Shown in pieces: positions 6,239-13,441 of a DNA stretch of 14,152 bases. A program made the translations under genes and the position numbers. Each line of letters starts with the position of its first letter. Position 1 is the stretch's first letter. Below the pieces are notes generated by a model. That model had not been told where the DNA came from, made no database searches, and saw nothing but the letters and a program-made list of their open reading frames with translations. Origin of the DNA: Lachnospiraceae bacterium (lineage in GTDB: Bacteria > Bacillota > Clostridia > Lachnospirales > Lachnospiraceae); NCBI GenBank assembly GCA_009774615.1, contig VSOC01000098.1:1-14152 (forward strand). Reading direction: 5' to 3'.

Positions 6239-6304
6239 GGTCAATAGATGTAGTTTGTATTGTAGCTTACGGTGACATGGCAACATGGCAAAGGGAGGAG
6301 AGTT

Positions 6305-6916
6305 ATGCAGTGGTATGTGCTGCAGACAAGGACTGGTGAGGAAGAAAAGCTGGTGGAAATGATTCGCAGGATTGTTCCAAGGCATTTGTATGGAGAATGT
6401 TTTGTTATCTATCATGAGCAGCTTTGGCGGAGGCAGCAGAAAAATCTGGTGCAGGTAAGGAGAGCCTTTCCCGGGTATGTGTTTATTACATCCAGGGAGC
6501 CGGGGGCTTTATTTTTTTGTCTGAAACAGCTTCCGGCCATGGTAAAAATGATGGCGCGTGATGATGATTTTTTTCTTCCGGTTGAGGCAGAGGAAGAGGC
6601 ATTTTTAAAGAAAATTATGGATGTTAATCATGTGATAGGGCTTTCCTATCTGAAAACGGATGGGAAAGGAAATGTCCTTTCGGTAACCGGGCCAATGAAA
6701 TCCTGCATTTCCCGAATGGTACTCTGTCGGTTTGGAAAGCGCTATGCTCTTGTGCGAATGCCGTTTCTGGGGAAGGAAAAGGAGATTTTTTTTGGAATTG
6801 TCTTAAAAGAGGATTTGAGCGGGGAACTCTGGTACGGAAAGGTGGAAGCGCCGATTCGGGTGCCGGAAAGGTATCGTTTATCTGACAAGGTACGGCTTTG
6901 TCCTGAAAAGATATGA
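6305..6916 (+). CDS. loaP: LoaP-like NusG paralog, transcription antiterminator (first of two)
   Basis: The start at 6305 is preceded by GGGAGGAG (6292-6299); an upstream in-frame ATG at 6272 would add 11 residues before the conserved WYVLQT and is rejected. The product is 203 residues. The N-terminal NGN domain shows MQWYVLQTRTGEEEKL, an aromatic/basic helix region, and FPGYVFI (55-61), the hallmark of NusG proteins. The C-terminal part (about 128-170) is KOW/Tudor-like with KRYALVRMPFLGKEKE and FFGIVL, as in LoaP. NusG paralogs of the LoaP group bind RNA polymerase and allow it to pass terminators in long polysaccharide or secondary-metabolite operons of Firmicutes. Position at the head of an EPS operon, behind a leader terminator, fits this. 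A more distant NusG-like specialised paralog remains possible. Confidence 0.8.
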   Translation: MQWYVLQTRTGEEEKLVEMIRRIVPRHLYGECFVIYHEQLWRRQQKNLVQVRRAFPGYVFITSREPGALFFCLKQLPAMVKMMARDDDFFLPVEAEEEAFLKKIMDVNHVIGLSYLKTDGKGNVLSVTGPMKSCISRMVLCRFGKRYALVRMPFLGKEKEIFFGIVLKEDLSGELWYGKVEAPIRVPERYRLSDKVRLCPEKI

Positions 6917-6963
6917 GTTTAAATAAGAATAGCATTGGTTGTATTACACAGGGAGGAGAGTGG

Positions 6964-7623
6964 ATGCCGGTGTTGTGGTATCTGTTAAAGACCTGGGCGG
7001 GAAGGGAAGAGGAACTGGTAAAAGAGGTTCAGCGCATTCTCCCGCCGCAGATGTATGAAGAATGTTTTGTGATTCGTCAGGAGAGGATTTGGAGGAAGCA
7101 GCAAAAGAGCATTGTCCATCTGGAATCTTTATTTCCAGGATGTGTATTTCTGACCTGCAGGGAAATGGAAGAAAAGTCAGAAATAGATGTGGGGGAAGGG
7201 TTGGAAACCTTAGAAACCGTGGCGGAAAGAAGGCAGGTTTTGCAGCGTTTAGTTTTGCATCATTTGGAGAAGTTTCTGGCAGATTCACGGACAATGGCAG
7301 GTGGTGAGGCTGCGATTTTGCCGATGACGAGAGAGGATGGGCAGTTTTTGAAAAAGATTTCCGGAGATGAGCATGTGGTTAGGCTTTCCTATGTGCAGAA
7401 GGATGAAGAGGGAAATATCTGTAAGCTGTCCGAACCGTTAAAGGTTTTCCAGGGGCAGGTGGAGCGTTACCAGTTTAAAAAGCGCTATGCCATGGTTCGT
7501 CACAGGCTTTGGGGAGAAGAGAGGACGTTTGTGCTGGGGATTGTTTTAAATGAAGATGGGGGACAAAAGCTACAGTATAACAAGGAACAAAAGCTTCTGT
7601 ATAGAGGAGAGGGCATAAGATGA
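6964..7623 (+). CDS. loaP: Second LoaP-like NusG paralog with a linker insertion
   Basis: The start at 6964 follows GGAGGAG (6953-6959); an ATG at 6913 overlaps the previous stop but adds residues with no NusG counterpart. The product is 219 residues and clearly paralogous to the gene 47 nt upstream: LWYLLKTWAGREEELV, YEECFVI versus YGECFVI, FPGCVFL versus FPGYVFI, FLKKISGDEHVVRLSYVQ versus FLKKIMDVNHVIGLSYLK, and KKRYAMVRHRLWGEE in the C-terminal KOW-like domain. Between FPGCVFL and FLKKI it has about 26 extra residues, mostly charged and Glu-rich (roughly 66-115). Its stop overlaps the ATG of the next gene (ATGA), so the dehydratase is translationally coupled. Two paralogs may act at different sites or oppose each other. 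Confidence 0.8.
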   Translation: MPVLWYLLKTWAGREEELVKEVQRILPPQMYEECFVIRQERIWRKQQKSIVHLESLFPGCVFLTCREMEEKSEIDVGEGLETLETVAERRQVLQRLVLHHLEKFLADSRTMAGGEAAILPMTREDGQFLKKISGDEHVVRLSYVQKDEEGNICKLSEPLKVFQGQVERYQFKKRYAMVRHRLWGEERTFVLGIVLNEDGGQKLQYNKEQKLLYRGEGIR

Positions 7624-9488
7624 GCAGCAGTCGATTGGAAAAATACCTGCCGGGAAATAAACGGGTGAGGATGTTGGTTTTAATGGCTGTGGATATCTGC
7701 ACGGTCGGCCTGGCATCTTTTTTGGGTTTGTTTATCCGCTTTGATATGAATTTTGGAAAAATTCCAATGGAATATGTGGAGGCCGTGCTTGCCTATCTGC
7801 CATTTTACCTTGCGGCAACACTTGTGATATTTTTTCTTTTCCGGATGTATTCCACGATGTGGAGTGTGGCTGGGGTGAGGGAAGCGGGGCATATTATTGG
7901 TGCCTGCGGGCTGGCATCTTTGATTCAGATTGCAGGGATGCTGATGCTGGAACTGAAGGTGCCAAGAAGTTATTATGTGCTTTCTTTTTTTACCCTCTGC
8001 GCCTGTGAAGGGCTGGTAAGGCTTTCTTATCGGATATTGACCAGTATGCGTTTGCCCGGAAAAAGCAGAAAAGCGGGCAGTCGGGTACTGATTGCAGGAG
8101 CAGGGACAAGCGGAGCCGTTATTTTAAAAGAAATGACGACCAGTCAATATGCTCCAGGGCAGGTGGTCTGCTTTGTGGATGATGATAAGAATAAGGTTGG
8201 GAAAATCTTAAATGGAGTTCCCATTGCCGGAAAGAGGGAAGATATTCCCAGATTGGTGGAAAAATATGGGGTGGATGAAATTTATATTGCCATGCCATCG
8301 GCACCAGCAAAGGATAGGAAAGAGATTATTGAGATTTGCCGGGAAACGGGATGTAAAGTAAAGATTTTGCCGGGAATTTACCAGTTGCTGAATGGAGAAG
8401 TCAGTGTGGGAAGGCTGCGGGAAGTGCAGATCGAAGACCTTCTGGGACGGGAACCTGTGCGGGTGAACCTGGATGAAATTTTAGATTATGTCAAAGGGAA
8501 AGTCGTGCTGGTAACTGGAGGCGGAGGGTCGATTGGGAGTGAACTTTGCCGTCAGATTGCCGGGCACCAGCCGAAGCAGTTGATTGTTTTTGATGTGTAT
8601 GAAAATAATGCTTATGATCTGCAGCAGGAGCTGAAGGATAGATTTCCTGGATTGAATCTTGTGGTACTGATTGGGTCAGTGAGAAATACGCATAGGATGG
8701 AAACAGTTTTTGCAAAGTATCATCCGGATATTGTCTACCATGCAGCGGCGCATAAGCATGTGCCTTTGATGGAAGAGAGTCCAAATGAAGCGATTAAAAA
8801 TAATGTCTTCGGTACATATAAAACGGCGAAGGCGGCGGATAAGTATGGGACGAAAAGGTTTGTACTGATATCTACCGATAAGGCCGTGAATCCAACGAAT
8901 ATTATGGGGGCTTCCAAGCGGATGTGTGAGATGGTGATTCAGATGATGAATACCAAATCAAAGACGGATTTTGTAGCGGTGAGGTTTGGCAATGTGCTGG
9001 GAAGTAATGGGTCGGTAATTCCACTGTTTAAGAAGCAGATTGAACAGGGAGGGCCGGTGACAGTGACACATCCGGATATTATTCGGTATTTTATGACGAT
9101 ACCAGAGGCAGTTTCACTGGTACTGCAGGCCGGGGCTTATGCCAGAGGGGGAGAGATCTTTATTCTGGATATGGGCGAGCCGGTGAAAATTTTGGATTTG
9201 GCGAAGAATTTGATTAGGCTTTCGGGATATAAGCCAGGGGAAGATATTGCCATTACCTTTACCGGATTGAGGGCGGGGGAAAAGCTATATGAGGAACTTT
9301 TGATGGATGAGGAAGGGCTGCAGGATACGCCTAATAAGCTGATTCATATTGGAAAGCCGATTGAGTTTGATATGAGGAAATTTGAGGAACAGTTGGATAG
9401 GCTGTATGAGGTGGCAAATATGGATTCAGAGGCGATACGGGATGCAGTTAAAGCGATTGTACCTACTTATCAGGTAAGAAGTGTTTGA
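7620..9488 (+). CDS. Membrane-bound CapD/FlaA1-type nucleotide-sugar 4,6-dehydratase
   Basis: 622 residues, the normal length for the long membrane form. Four hydrophobic segments lie at about 17-40, 55-77, 90-110 and 116-138. A first Rossmann domain follows (VLIAGAGTSGAVIL, 156-169), then the SDR catalytic domain with VLVTGGGGSIGSEL (296-309), HAAAHKHVPLME (374-385), the active-site stretch STDKAVNPTNIMGASK (418-433) and VRFGNVLGSNGSVI (454-467). Family knowledge: such enzymes (PglF, CapD and relatives) convert UDP-GlcNAc to a UDP-4-keto-6-deoxy sugar, the first step toward sugars such as diNAcBac or FucNAc. The ATG overlaps the stop of the second antiterminator gene. No aminotransferase of the DegT/PglE type follows within the window; the product may be used by an enzyme further downstream. 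Exact sugar not determinable here. Confidence 0.9.
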   Translation: MSSSRLEKYLPGNKRVRMLVLMAVDICTVGLASFLGLFIRFDMNFGKIPMEYVEAVLAYLPFYLAATLVIFFLFRMYSTMWSVAGVREAGHIIGACGLASLIQIAGMLMLELKVPRSYYVLSFFTLCACEGLVRLSYRILTSMRLPGKSRKAGSRVLIAGAGTSGAVILKEMTTSQYAPGQVVCFVDDDKNKVGKILNGVPIAGKREDIPRLVEKYGVDEIYIAMPSAPAKDRKEIIEICRETGCKVKILPGIYQLLNGEVSVGRLREVQIEDLLGREPVRVNLDEILDYVKGKVVLVTGGGGSIGSELCRQIAGHQPKQLIVFDVYENNAYDLQQELKDRFPGLNLVVLIGSVRNTHRMETVFAKYHPDIVYHAAAHKHVPLMEESPNEAIKNNVFGTYKTAKAADKYGTKRFVLISTDKAVNPTNIMGASKRMCEMVIQMMNTKSKTDFVAVRFGNVLGSNGSVIPLFKKQIEQGGPVTVTHPDIIRYFMTIPEAVSLVLQAGAYARGGEIFILDMGEPVKILDLAKNLIRLSGYKPGEDIAITFTGLRAGEKLYEELLMDEEGLQDTPNKLIHIGKPIEFDMRKFEEQLDRLYEVANMDSEAIRDAVKAIVPTYQVRSV

Positions 9489-9514
9489 GTAGTTTATGCT
9501 TAAAAAAATATAAT
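9485..9514 (+). promoter_or_regulatory. Possible internal promoter after the dehydratase gene
   Basis: TTGAGT (9485-9490), an 18-bp spacer, then TATAAT (9509-9514), overlapping the dehydratase stop codon. It sits at the start of the AT-rich junction and could drive the cassette independently of the switch. AT-rich DNA produces such matches by chance. Confidence 0.3.
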
Positions 9515-9528
9515 TTTTCTTAAAAAAC

Positions 9529-9621
9529 AAGAGTATTCCTCCGGCATCCTATGAGAACAATGAGGAATGGATTCAGCAGTATCAAGAGCAGTTTGATACG
9601 ACCCAGTCATTCTTTGGATAA
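9529..9621 (+). pseudogene. C-terminal remnant of an unidentified protein-coding gene
   Basis: A short open stretch encodes SIPPASYENNEEWIQQYQ and EQFDTTQSFFG before TAA at 9619-9621. It has no start codon or ribosome site (a TAA precedes it at 9511) and its composition looks like a real protein tail rather than random AT-rich DNA. It probably is the 3' end of a gene that once followed the dehydratase and was lost when the downstream cassette was exchanged. The parent family is not recognised. Confidence 0.4.
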
Positions 9622-9690
9622 CAGATTATAGACAATTATGTGAGAACAATCACAAGAGAGAATGATGGGGATTATGGAAGAGGTAAGATC

Positions 9691-10512
9691 ATGGCACTTA
9701 AATTAATGTATATTACAAACAGACCGGATATAGCCCAGATTGCTGAAACAGCCGGAGTAGATAGAATTTTTGTTGATATGGAATATATAGGTAAGTCGGC
9801 TCGCCAAGGAGGTATGGACACTGTTCAAAATCACCATACCTTGGAAGATGTTCAGATCATTAGTAATTCGATTACATCAGCAGAACTTTTGGTGAGAATT
9901 AATCCAATTCATGATAAAACAGGAGAGTATCCCTCGTCGAAAGATGAGATAAATTCAGCAATAGAAAATGGTGCCAAGATTTTGATGCTCCCTTACTTTA
10001 AGTCAGTGAAGGAAGTTGAGTTATTTATTAAACTTGTAGATGGTAGAGTAAAAGTAATGCCATTACTTGAAACACCAGAAGCTGTATTAGCAGTAGATGA
10101 TATATTAAGCTTAGATGGATTAGATGAAATATTTGTTGGGCTTAACGATCTTAGCTTGGGATACGGGAAAAAATTTATGTTCGAATTGCTCAGTGATGGT
10201 ACAGTAGAGGAACTATGTTATAAATTTAAGAGGACTGGAATACCATTCGGATTTGGTGGTATTGCTGCTTTGGGTAAAGGTGAGTTGTCGGCAGAGCGTA
10301 TTATTATTGAACATTATCGACTTGGATCTTCATGCACAATTCTTTCACGAAGTTTTTGTAATACGGAAAAGATTAAACATTTGGGAATTCTAAGTGAAAC
10401 TTTTTTAGATGGTGTTAAAGCGATTCGTGAATTTGAGAAGGAAGTTACTGTACATAGTGACTTTTTCTCGGAGAATATAAAGGGAATAAAGAACATTATT
10501 CAAAGAATGTAA
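9691..10512 (+). CDS. HpcH/HpaI aldolase-family protein
   Basis: Start at 9691 is supported by AAGAGGT 7 nt upstream and by the natural N-terminus ALKLMYITNRPDIA; an ATG or GTG further upstream would add a low-quality extension. The product is 273 residues, normal for this (beta/alpha)8 family. Visible features: FVDMEY (27-32), VRINP (68-72, Arg69), PLLETPEAV (124-132, Glu127) and GLNDLSLGYG (150-159, Asp153); Glu and Asp are the divalent-metal ligands and Arg binds the keto-acid carboxylate. The usual DxEH motif reads D-M-E-Y, so the catalytic histidine of HpaI/HpcH enzymes is replaced. Typical members add or remove pyruvate or oxaloacetate; SbnG of staphyloferrin B biosynthesis is a citrate-synthase variant. 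It is followed at 40 bp by a PLP decarboxylase-like gene, a pairing also seen for SbnG and SbnH. Confidence 0.75.
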   Translation: MALKLMYITNRPDIAQIAETAGVDRIFVDMEYIGKSARQGGMDTVQNHHTLEDVQIISNSITSAELLVRINPIHDKTGEYPSSKDEINSAIENGAKILMLPYFKSVKEVELFIKLVDGRVKVMPLLETPEAVLAVDDILSLDGLDEIFVGLNDLSLGYGKKFMFELLSDGTVEELCYKFKRTGIPFGFGGIAALGKGELSAERIIIEHYRLGSSCTILSRSFCNTEKIKHLGILSETFLDGVKAIREFEKEVTVHSDFFSENIKGIKNIIQRM

Positions 10513-10552
10513 AAGATATTATCGGGTGTTCTTAAATGGGAGAAATGCAGGA

Positions 10553-11764
10553 ATGGAATTAAACACAAATACTTTGTCAAAACTTAGAGAGGAATACGGA
10601 GAGGCGTTTTATTTATTGGATTCCATGCAATTTAGAAATAATTTTTTAGAGTTAAAAAGCACTTTTTCGAGTATTTATCCTCACTTTAACATCGCTTATT
10701 CATATAAAACAAACTACACACCAAAGTTATGCAGGATTGTGAATGAACTTGGCGGCTATGCCGAAGTCGTATCTGAAATGGAAGCAGAACTGGCAATTCG
10801 AGTTGGTGTAAAGCCTGAAATGATTATTTGGAATGGACCAATAAAGAATCAAAATAAATTAGAAGAATATCTTCTAATGGGTGTGACAGTTAATCTAGAT
10901 TCATCGGAGGAATGTCAACAAGTTAGAATGATTGCGAACAAATATCCTAAGAAAATTTTTTCTTTAGGAATCCGCTGCAATTTCGATGTGAGAGATGGCG
11001 TAATTTCAAGATTTGGATTTGATGTAAATGAAAAAGCGTTTTGGGATGCATTTGATTTTGTGATTAATACTAAGAACTTAAGGTTAATTAACTTGCAGTG
11101 CCATTTTGCAAAACGTCAAATTGACTATTGGACAGCTAGAGCGAAGGGCATGGTAGAATTATTGGATCGTTTGAATATCGTACCAGAAAGGATAGATCTG
11201 GGAGGTGGTTTGTTTGGCAAAATGGATGATTCTCTGAAAGATCAATTCAATGTTTGCATTCCGGGCTATTCTGAATATGCCAAGGCGGTAGCTGTGATAT
11301 TTGCAGAAAGATTTGCAAATGAAGAAAAGAAACCACAGCTACTGATTGAACCTGGATCGGCATTGGTGGGAGATTGCATGAGGTTTGCAGGAACCGTTAA
11401 GACAATTAAATCTGTCAGAAACAAAAGCATCGTTTCTATTATGGGAAGCCAAAAAAATATAAGTATGTCGGGAGTGAATCCTCCGATACAGGTTTTCTCT
11501 ACTTCCAAAGAGCAGCAGAAACTTATGAATGCAGATTTAGTAGGGTATACATGTATTGAAGCCGATGTATTATATAAAAATTATACAGGAGTATTAAGTA
11601 TTGGCGACATCGTAGTATTTGGAAATTGTGGATCCTATTCGCTTGTTATGAAGCCACCGTTTATTTTGCCCAATTTTGCAGTGCTGGATATTTCTGAAGG
11701 AAAAGTGGAGTTAATAAAAAGAACAGAAACTTTTGATGACCTGTTCCATACTTTCGTTTTTTAA
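10553..11764 (+). CDS. Fold-type III PLP-dependent decarboxylase-like protein (Orn/DAP/Arg decarboxylase family 2)
   Basis: Start at 10553 with GGGAG (10538-10542) 10 nt upstream; a GTG at 10526 has no ribosome site. 403 residues, normal for diaminopimelate/ornithine-type decarboxylases. Motifs (403-residue numbering): PLP lysine Lys52 in YSYKTNY; His184 in LQCHFA, which stacks on PLP; phosphate-binding DLGGGLFG (215-222); EPGSALVG (266-273); and the C-terminal active-site pair Cys334 and Asp338 in GYTCIEADVLY, contributed across the dimer in this family. These indicate an active enzyme acting on an amino acid. The substrate cannot be read from sequence: NFDVRDGVISRFG matches the DapDC-like pattern but the specificity helix is not clear. 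It lies between the aldolase and a phosphoglycosyl transferase, which points to a specialised pathway rather than lysine synthesis. Confidence 0.8.
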   Translation: MELNTNTLSKLREEYGEAFYLLDSMQFRNNFLELKSTFSSIYPHFNIAYSYKTNYTPKLCRIVNELGGYAEVVSEMEAELAIRVGVKPEMIIWNGPIKNQNKLEEYLLMGVTVNLDSSEECQQVRMIANKYPKKIFSLGIRCNFDVRDGVISRFGFDVNEKAFWDAFDFVINTKNLRLINLQCHFAKRQIDYWTARAKGMVELLDRLNIVPERIDLGGGLFGKMDDSLKDQFNVCIPGYSEYAKAVAVIFAERFANEEKKPQLLIEPGSALVGDCMRFAGTVKTIKSVRNKSIVSIMGSQKNISMSGVNPPIQVFSTSKEQQKLMNADLVGYTCIEADVLYKNYTGVLSIGDIVVFGNCGSYSLVMKPPFILPNFAVLDISEGKVELIKRTETFDDLFHTFVF

Positions 11765-11777
11765 GGGAGGGAACAGT

Positions 11778-12488
11778 ATGTGGTATTCATTGAATCGATT
11801 TTTGAAAAGATTTTTCGATGTTTTGCTATGTAGCATTGCGCTAATAGTTCTGTTCCCGTTGTGGTTTGTTATTGCTGTTGCTATTAAACACGACAGCAAA
11901 GGCCCGATTTTGTTTTCGCAAGAAAGACGAACAAAAAACGGAAGGCTTTTCAAAATGTATAAGTTTCGATCAATGGTGGTCAACGCTGAAAGCATGGGAG
12001 CGGGCTTGTTTAATTACAGGAACGATCCCCGTGTCACAAAGGTAGGCTGTTTTTTGCGCAATACCAGCCTAGATGAGTTGCCTCAGCTTTGGAATGTAGT
12101 CAGGGGTGATCTTTCTCTAGTAGGTCCCCGTCCTTGTGTTTCATACGAACTCGGAGATTTTGAAACGCTGAATAATAAATACAAAAAGCGCTTTGAGGTC
12201 AGAGGCGGAATTACGGGACTTGCACAGATAAAGGGCAGAAATGAAAATTCTTGGAACGAGAAGGTTACATATGACAATATTTATATTGACGAATTTAAAA
12301 GGCAGGGTATTATTCTGGATGTAAAAATACTGCTAGGTACGGTTGTTAAGGTTTTCAAAAAACAAGATATTTATGAAGAAAAGCAAAACGATGATATGAG
12401 CGATATGGAGGCGGCAAAATTTGCGGAAGAAGAAATTATCCGTATTGCACATATAGCGGATGAAGAATGTACCGAAAAAGTAGAATGA
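11778..12488 (+). CDS. Polyprenyl-phosphate phosphoglycosyl transferase (bacterial sugar transferase, PglC/EpsL type)
   Basis: Start at 11778 follows GGGAGG (11765-11770) 7 nt upstream, 13 bp after the previous stop. 236 residues. One N-terminal hydrophobic segment (about 13-36) forms the re-entrant membrane helix of small monotopic enzymes. Then KFRSM (62-66), NDPRVTKVGCFLR (82-94), the catalytic dyad Asp99-Glu100 in LDELPQLWNV, GDLSLVGPRP (110-119) and RGGITGLAQIKGR (142-154). It transfers a sugar phosphate from a UDP-sugar to undecaprenyl phosphate at the inner face of the membrane, the first committed step of repeat-unit assembly; in PglC-type enzymes the sugar is often diNAcBac, which fits the 4,6-dehydratase upstream. 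The last 35 residues or so form an acidic helix-like tail not usual for the minimal family. Confidence 0.9.
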   Translation: MWYSLNRFLKRFFDVLLCSIALIVLFPLWFVIAVAIKHDSKGPILFSQERRTKNGRLFKMYKFRSMVVNAESMGAGLFNYRNDPRVTKVGCFLRNTSLDELPQLWNVVRGDLSLVGPRPCVSYELGDFETLNNKYKKRFEVRGGITGLAQIKGRNENSWNEKVTYDNIYIDEFKRQGIILDVKILLGTVVKVFKKQDIYEEKQNDDMSDMEAAKFAEEEIIRIAHIADEECTEKVE

Positions 12489-12506
12489 TAAAGTGAGGGT
12501 TCAAAT

Positions 12507-13424
12507 ATGAAAATGGATGTTGCAAATAGATTGATTTGGTATAAAGGCGAGATTATGAATGTCAATAAGGCAAAAATTAATATTCTCGCTCCAACAGCTC
12601 AGTTCGGATTAAATGTGTTTGAGGGAATACCTTGCTATTGGAATGATGAAGAAAAGCAGCTTTATGCTTTTCGTTTAGACGATCACTATGATAGGCTATT
12701 TCGTTCTGCAAGGCTCATTCAGATTAACTGCCTTTACACAAAGGAAGAAATGAAAAAGGCTCTTGTAGATGTGATAAGGGCGAATGAGTACAATGAGAAT
12801 TTATCTGTAAGACAGACACTGTTCGTAGACGGCTTTGGGTCGTGGGGGAGTGACACACCTACAGATATGTTTGTTGCACCAATTCCGAGAGGTTGTACAA
12901 GTGCAGAATATAACAAGAAAGGCTTGAATGTCTGCGTGACATCATGGCGTCGTATAAGTGAGAATGCATTAAGCCCAAGAATTAAGTGCGGAGCAAACTA
13001 TATCAATAGTCGGTATGGTCAGCTAGAGGCACTGCGGAATGGATATGATACTTGCATCTTTCTCAACGAATATGGCAAGGTTTCGGAAGGACCCGGTAGT
13101 TCCTTTTTTATGATTAAAGATGGAAAGATTATTACACCGGTACATACTGATGCAGTATTGGAAAGTATCACACGAGATAGCGTAATTAAGTTGGCGAAAA
13201 ACATGGGCTATGAAGTGGTAGAACGTACTATTGACCGTACCGAACTTTATACTGTTGATGAAGCATTCCTTTGTGGCTCCGCCATGGAATTGACGCCAGT
13301 GCTGAGTATTGATCGATATGGACTTGGTGAAAGTGAAATTACTAGAAAGTTACAGACTGCTTATGTTGATGCTGCAAGAGGAATGAAAGAAGAATTTCAC
13401 GATTGGCTTACGGCTATTTATTGA
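12507..13424 (+). CDS. Class IV (fold-type IV) PLP aminotransferase, branched-chain-aminotransferase-like
   Basis: Start at 12507 with GAGGG (12495-12499) 7 nt upstream. 305 residues, the normal length for IlvE-like enzymes. Visible: QFGLNVFEGIPCYW (32-45), HYDRLFRSA (60-68), PLP lysine Lys160 in PRIKCGANYINS, SEGPGSSFFMIKDG (193-206, corresponding to EGSGSNIF in IlvE), LESITRDSV (218-226) and GSAMELTPV (257-265). These support a working transaminase that uses a 2-oxo acid or amino acid, with glutamate as the likely partner. A D-amino-acid aminotransferase or aminodeoxychorismate-lyase-like activity cannot be excluded from sequence alone. Its location inside an EPS cassette with an aldolase and a PLP decarboxylase suggests a dedicated role, not housekeeping branched-chain metabolism. 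Confidence 0.8.
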   Translation: MKMDVANRLIWYKGEIMNVNKAKINILAPTAQFGLNVFEGIPCYWNDEEKQLYAFRLDDHYDRLFRSARLIQINCLYTKEEMKKALVDVIRANEYNENLSVRQTLFVDGFGSWGSDTPTDMFVAPIPRGCTSAEYNKKGLNVCVTSWRRISENALSPRIKCGANYINSRYGQLEALRNGYDTCIFLNEYGKVSEGPGSSFFMIKDGKIITPVHTDAVLESITRDSVIKLAKNMGYEVVERTIDRTELYTVDEAFLCGSAMELTPVLSIDRYGLGESEITRKLQTAYVDAARGMKEEFHDWLTAIY

Positions 13425-13441
13425 GAATAGAGGAAATTTTA

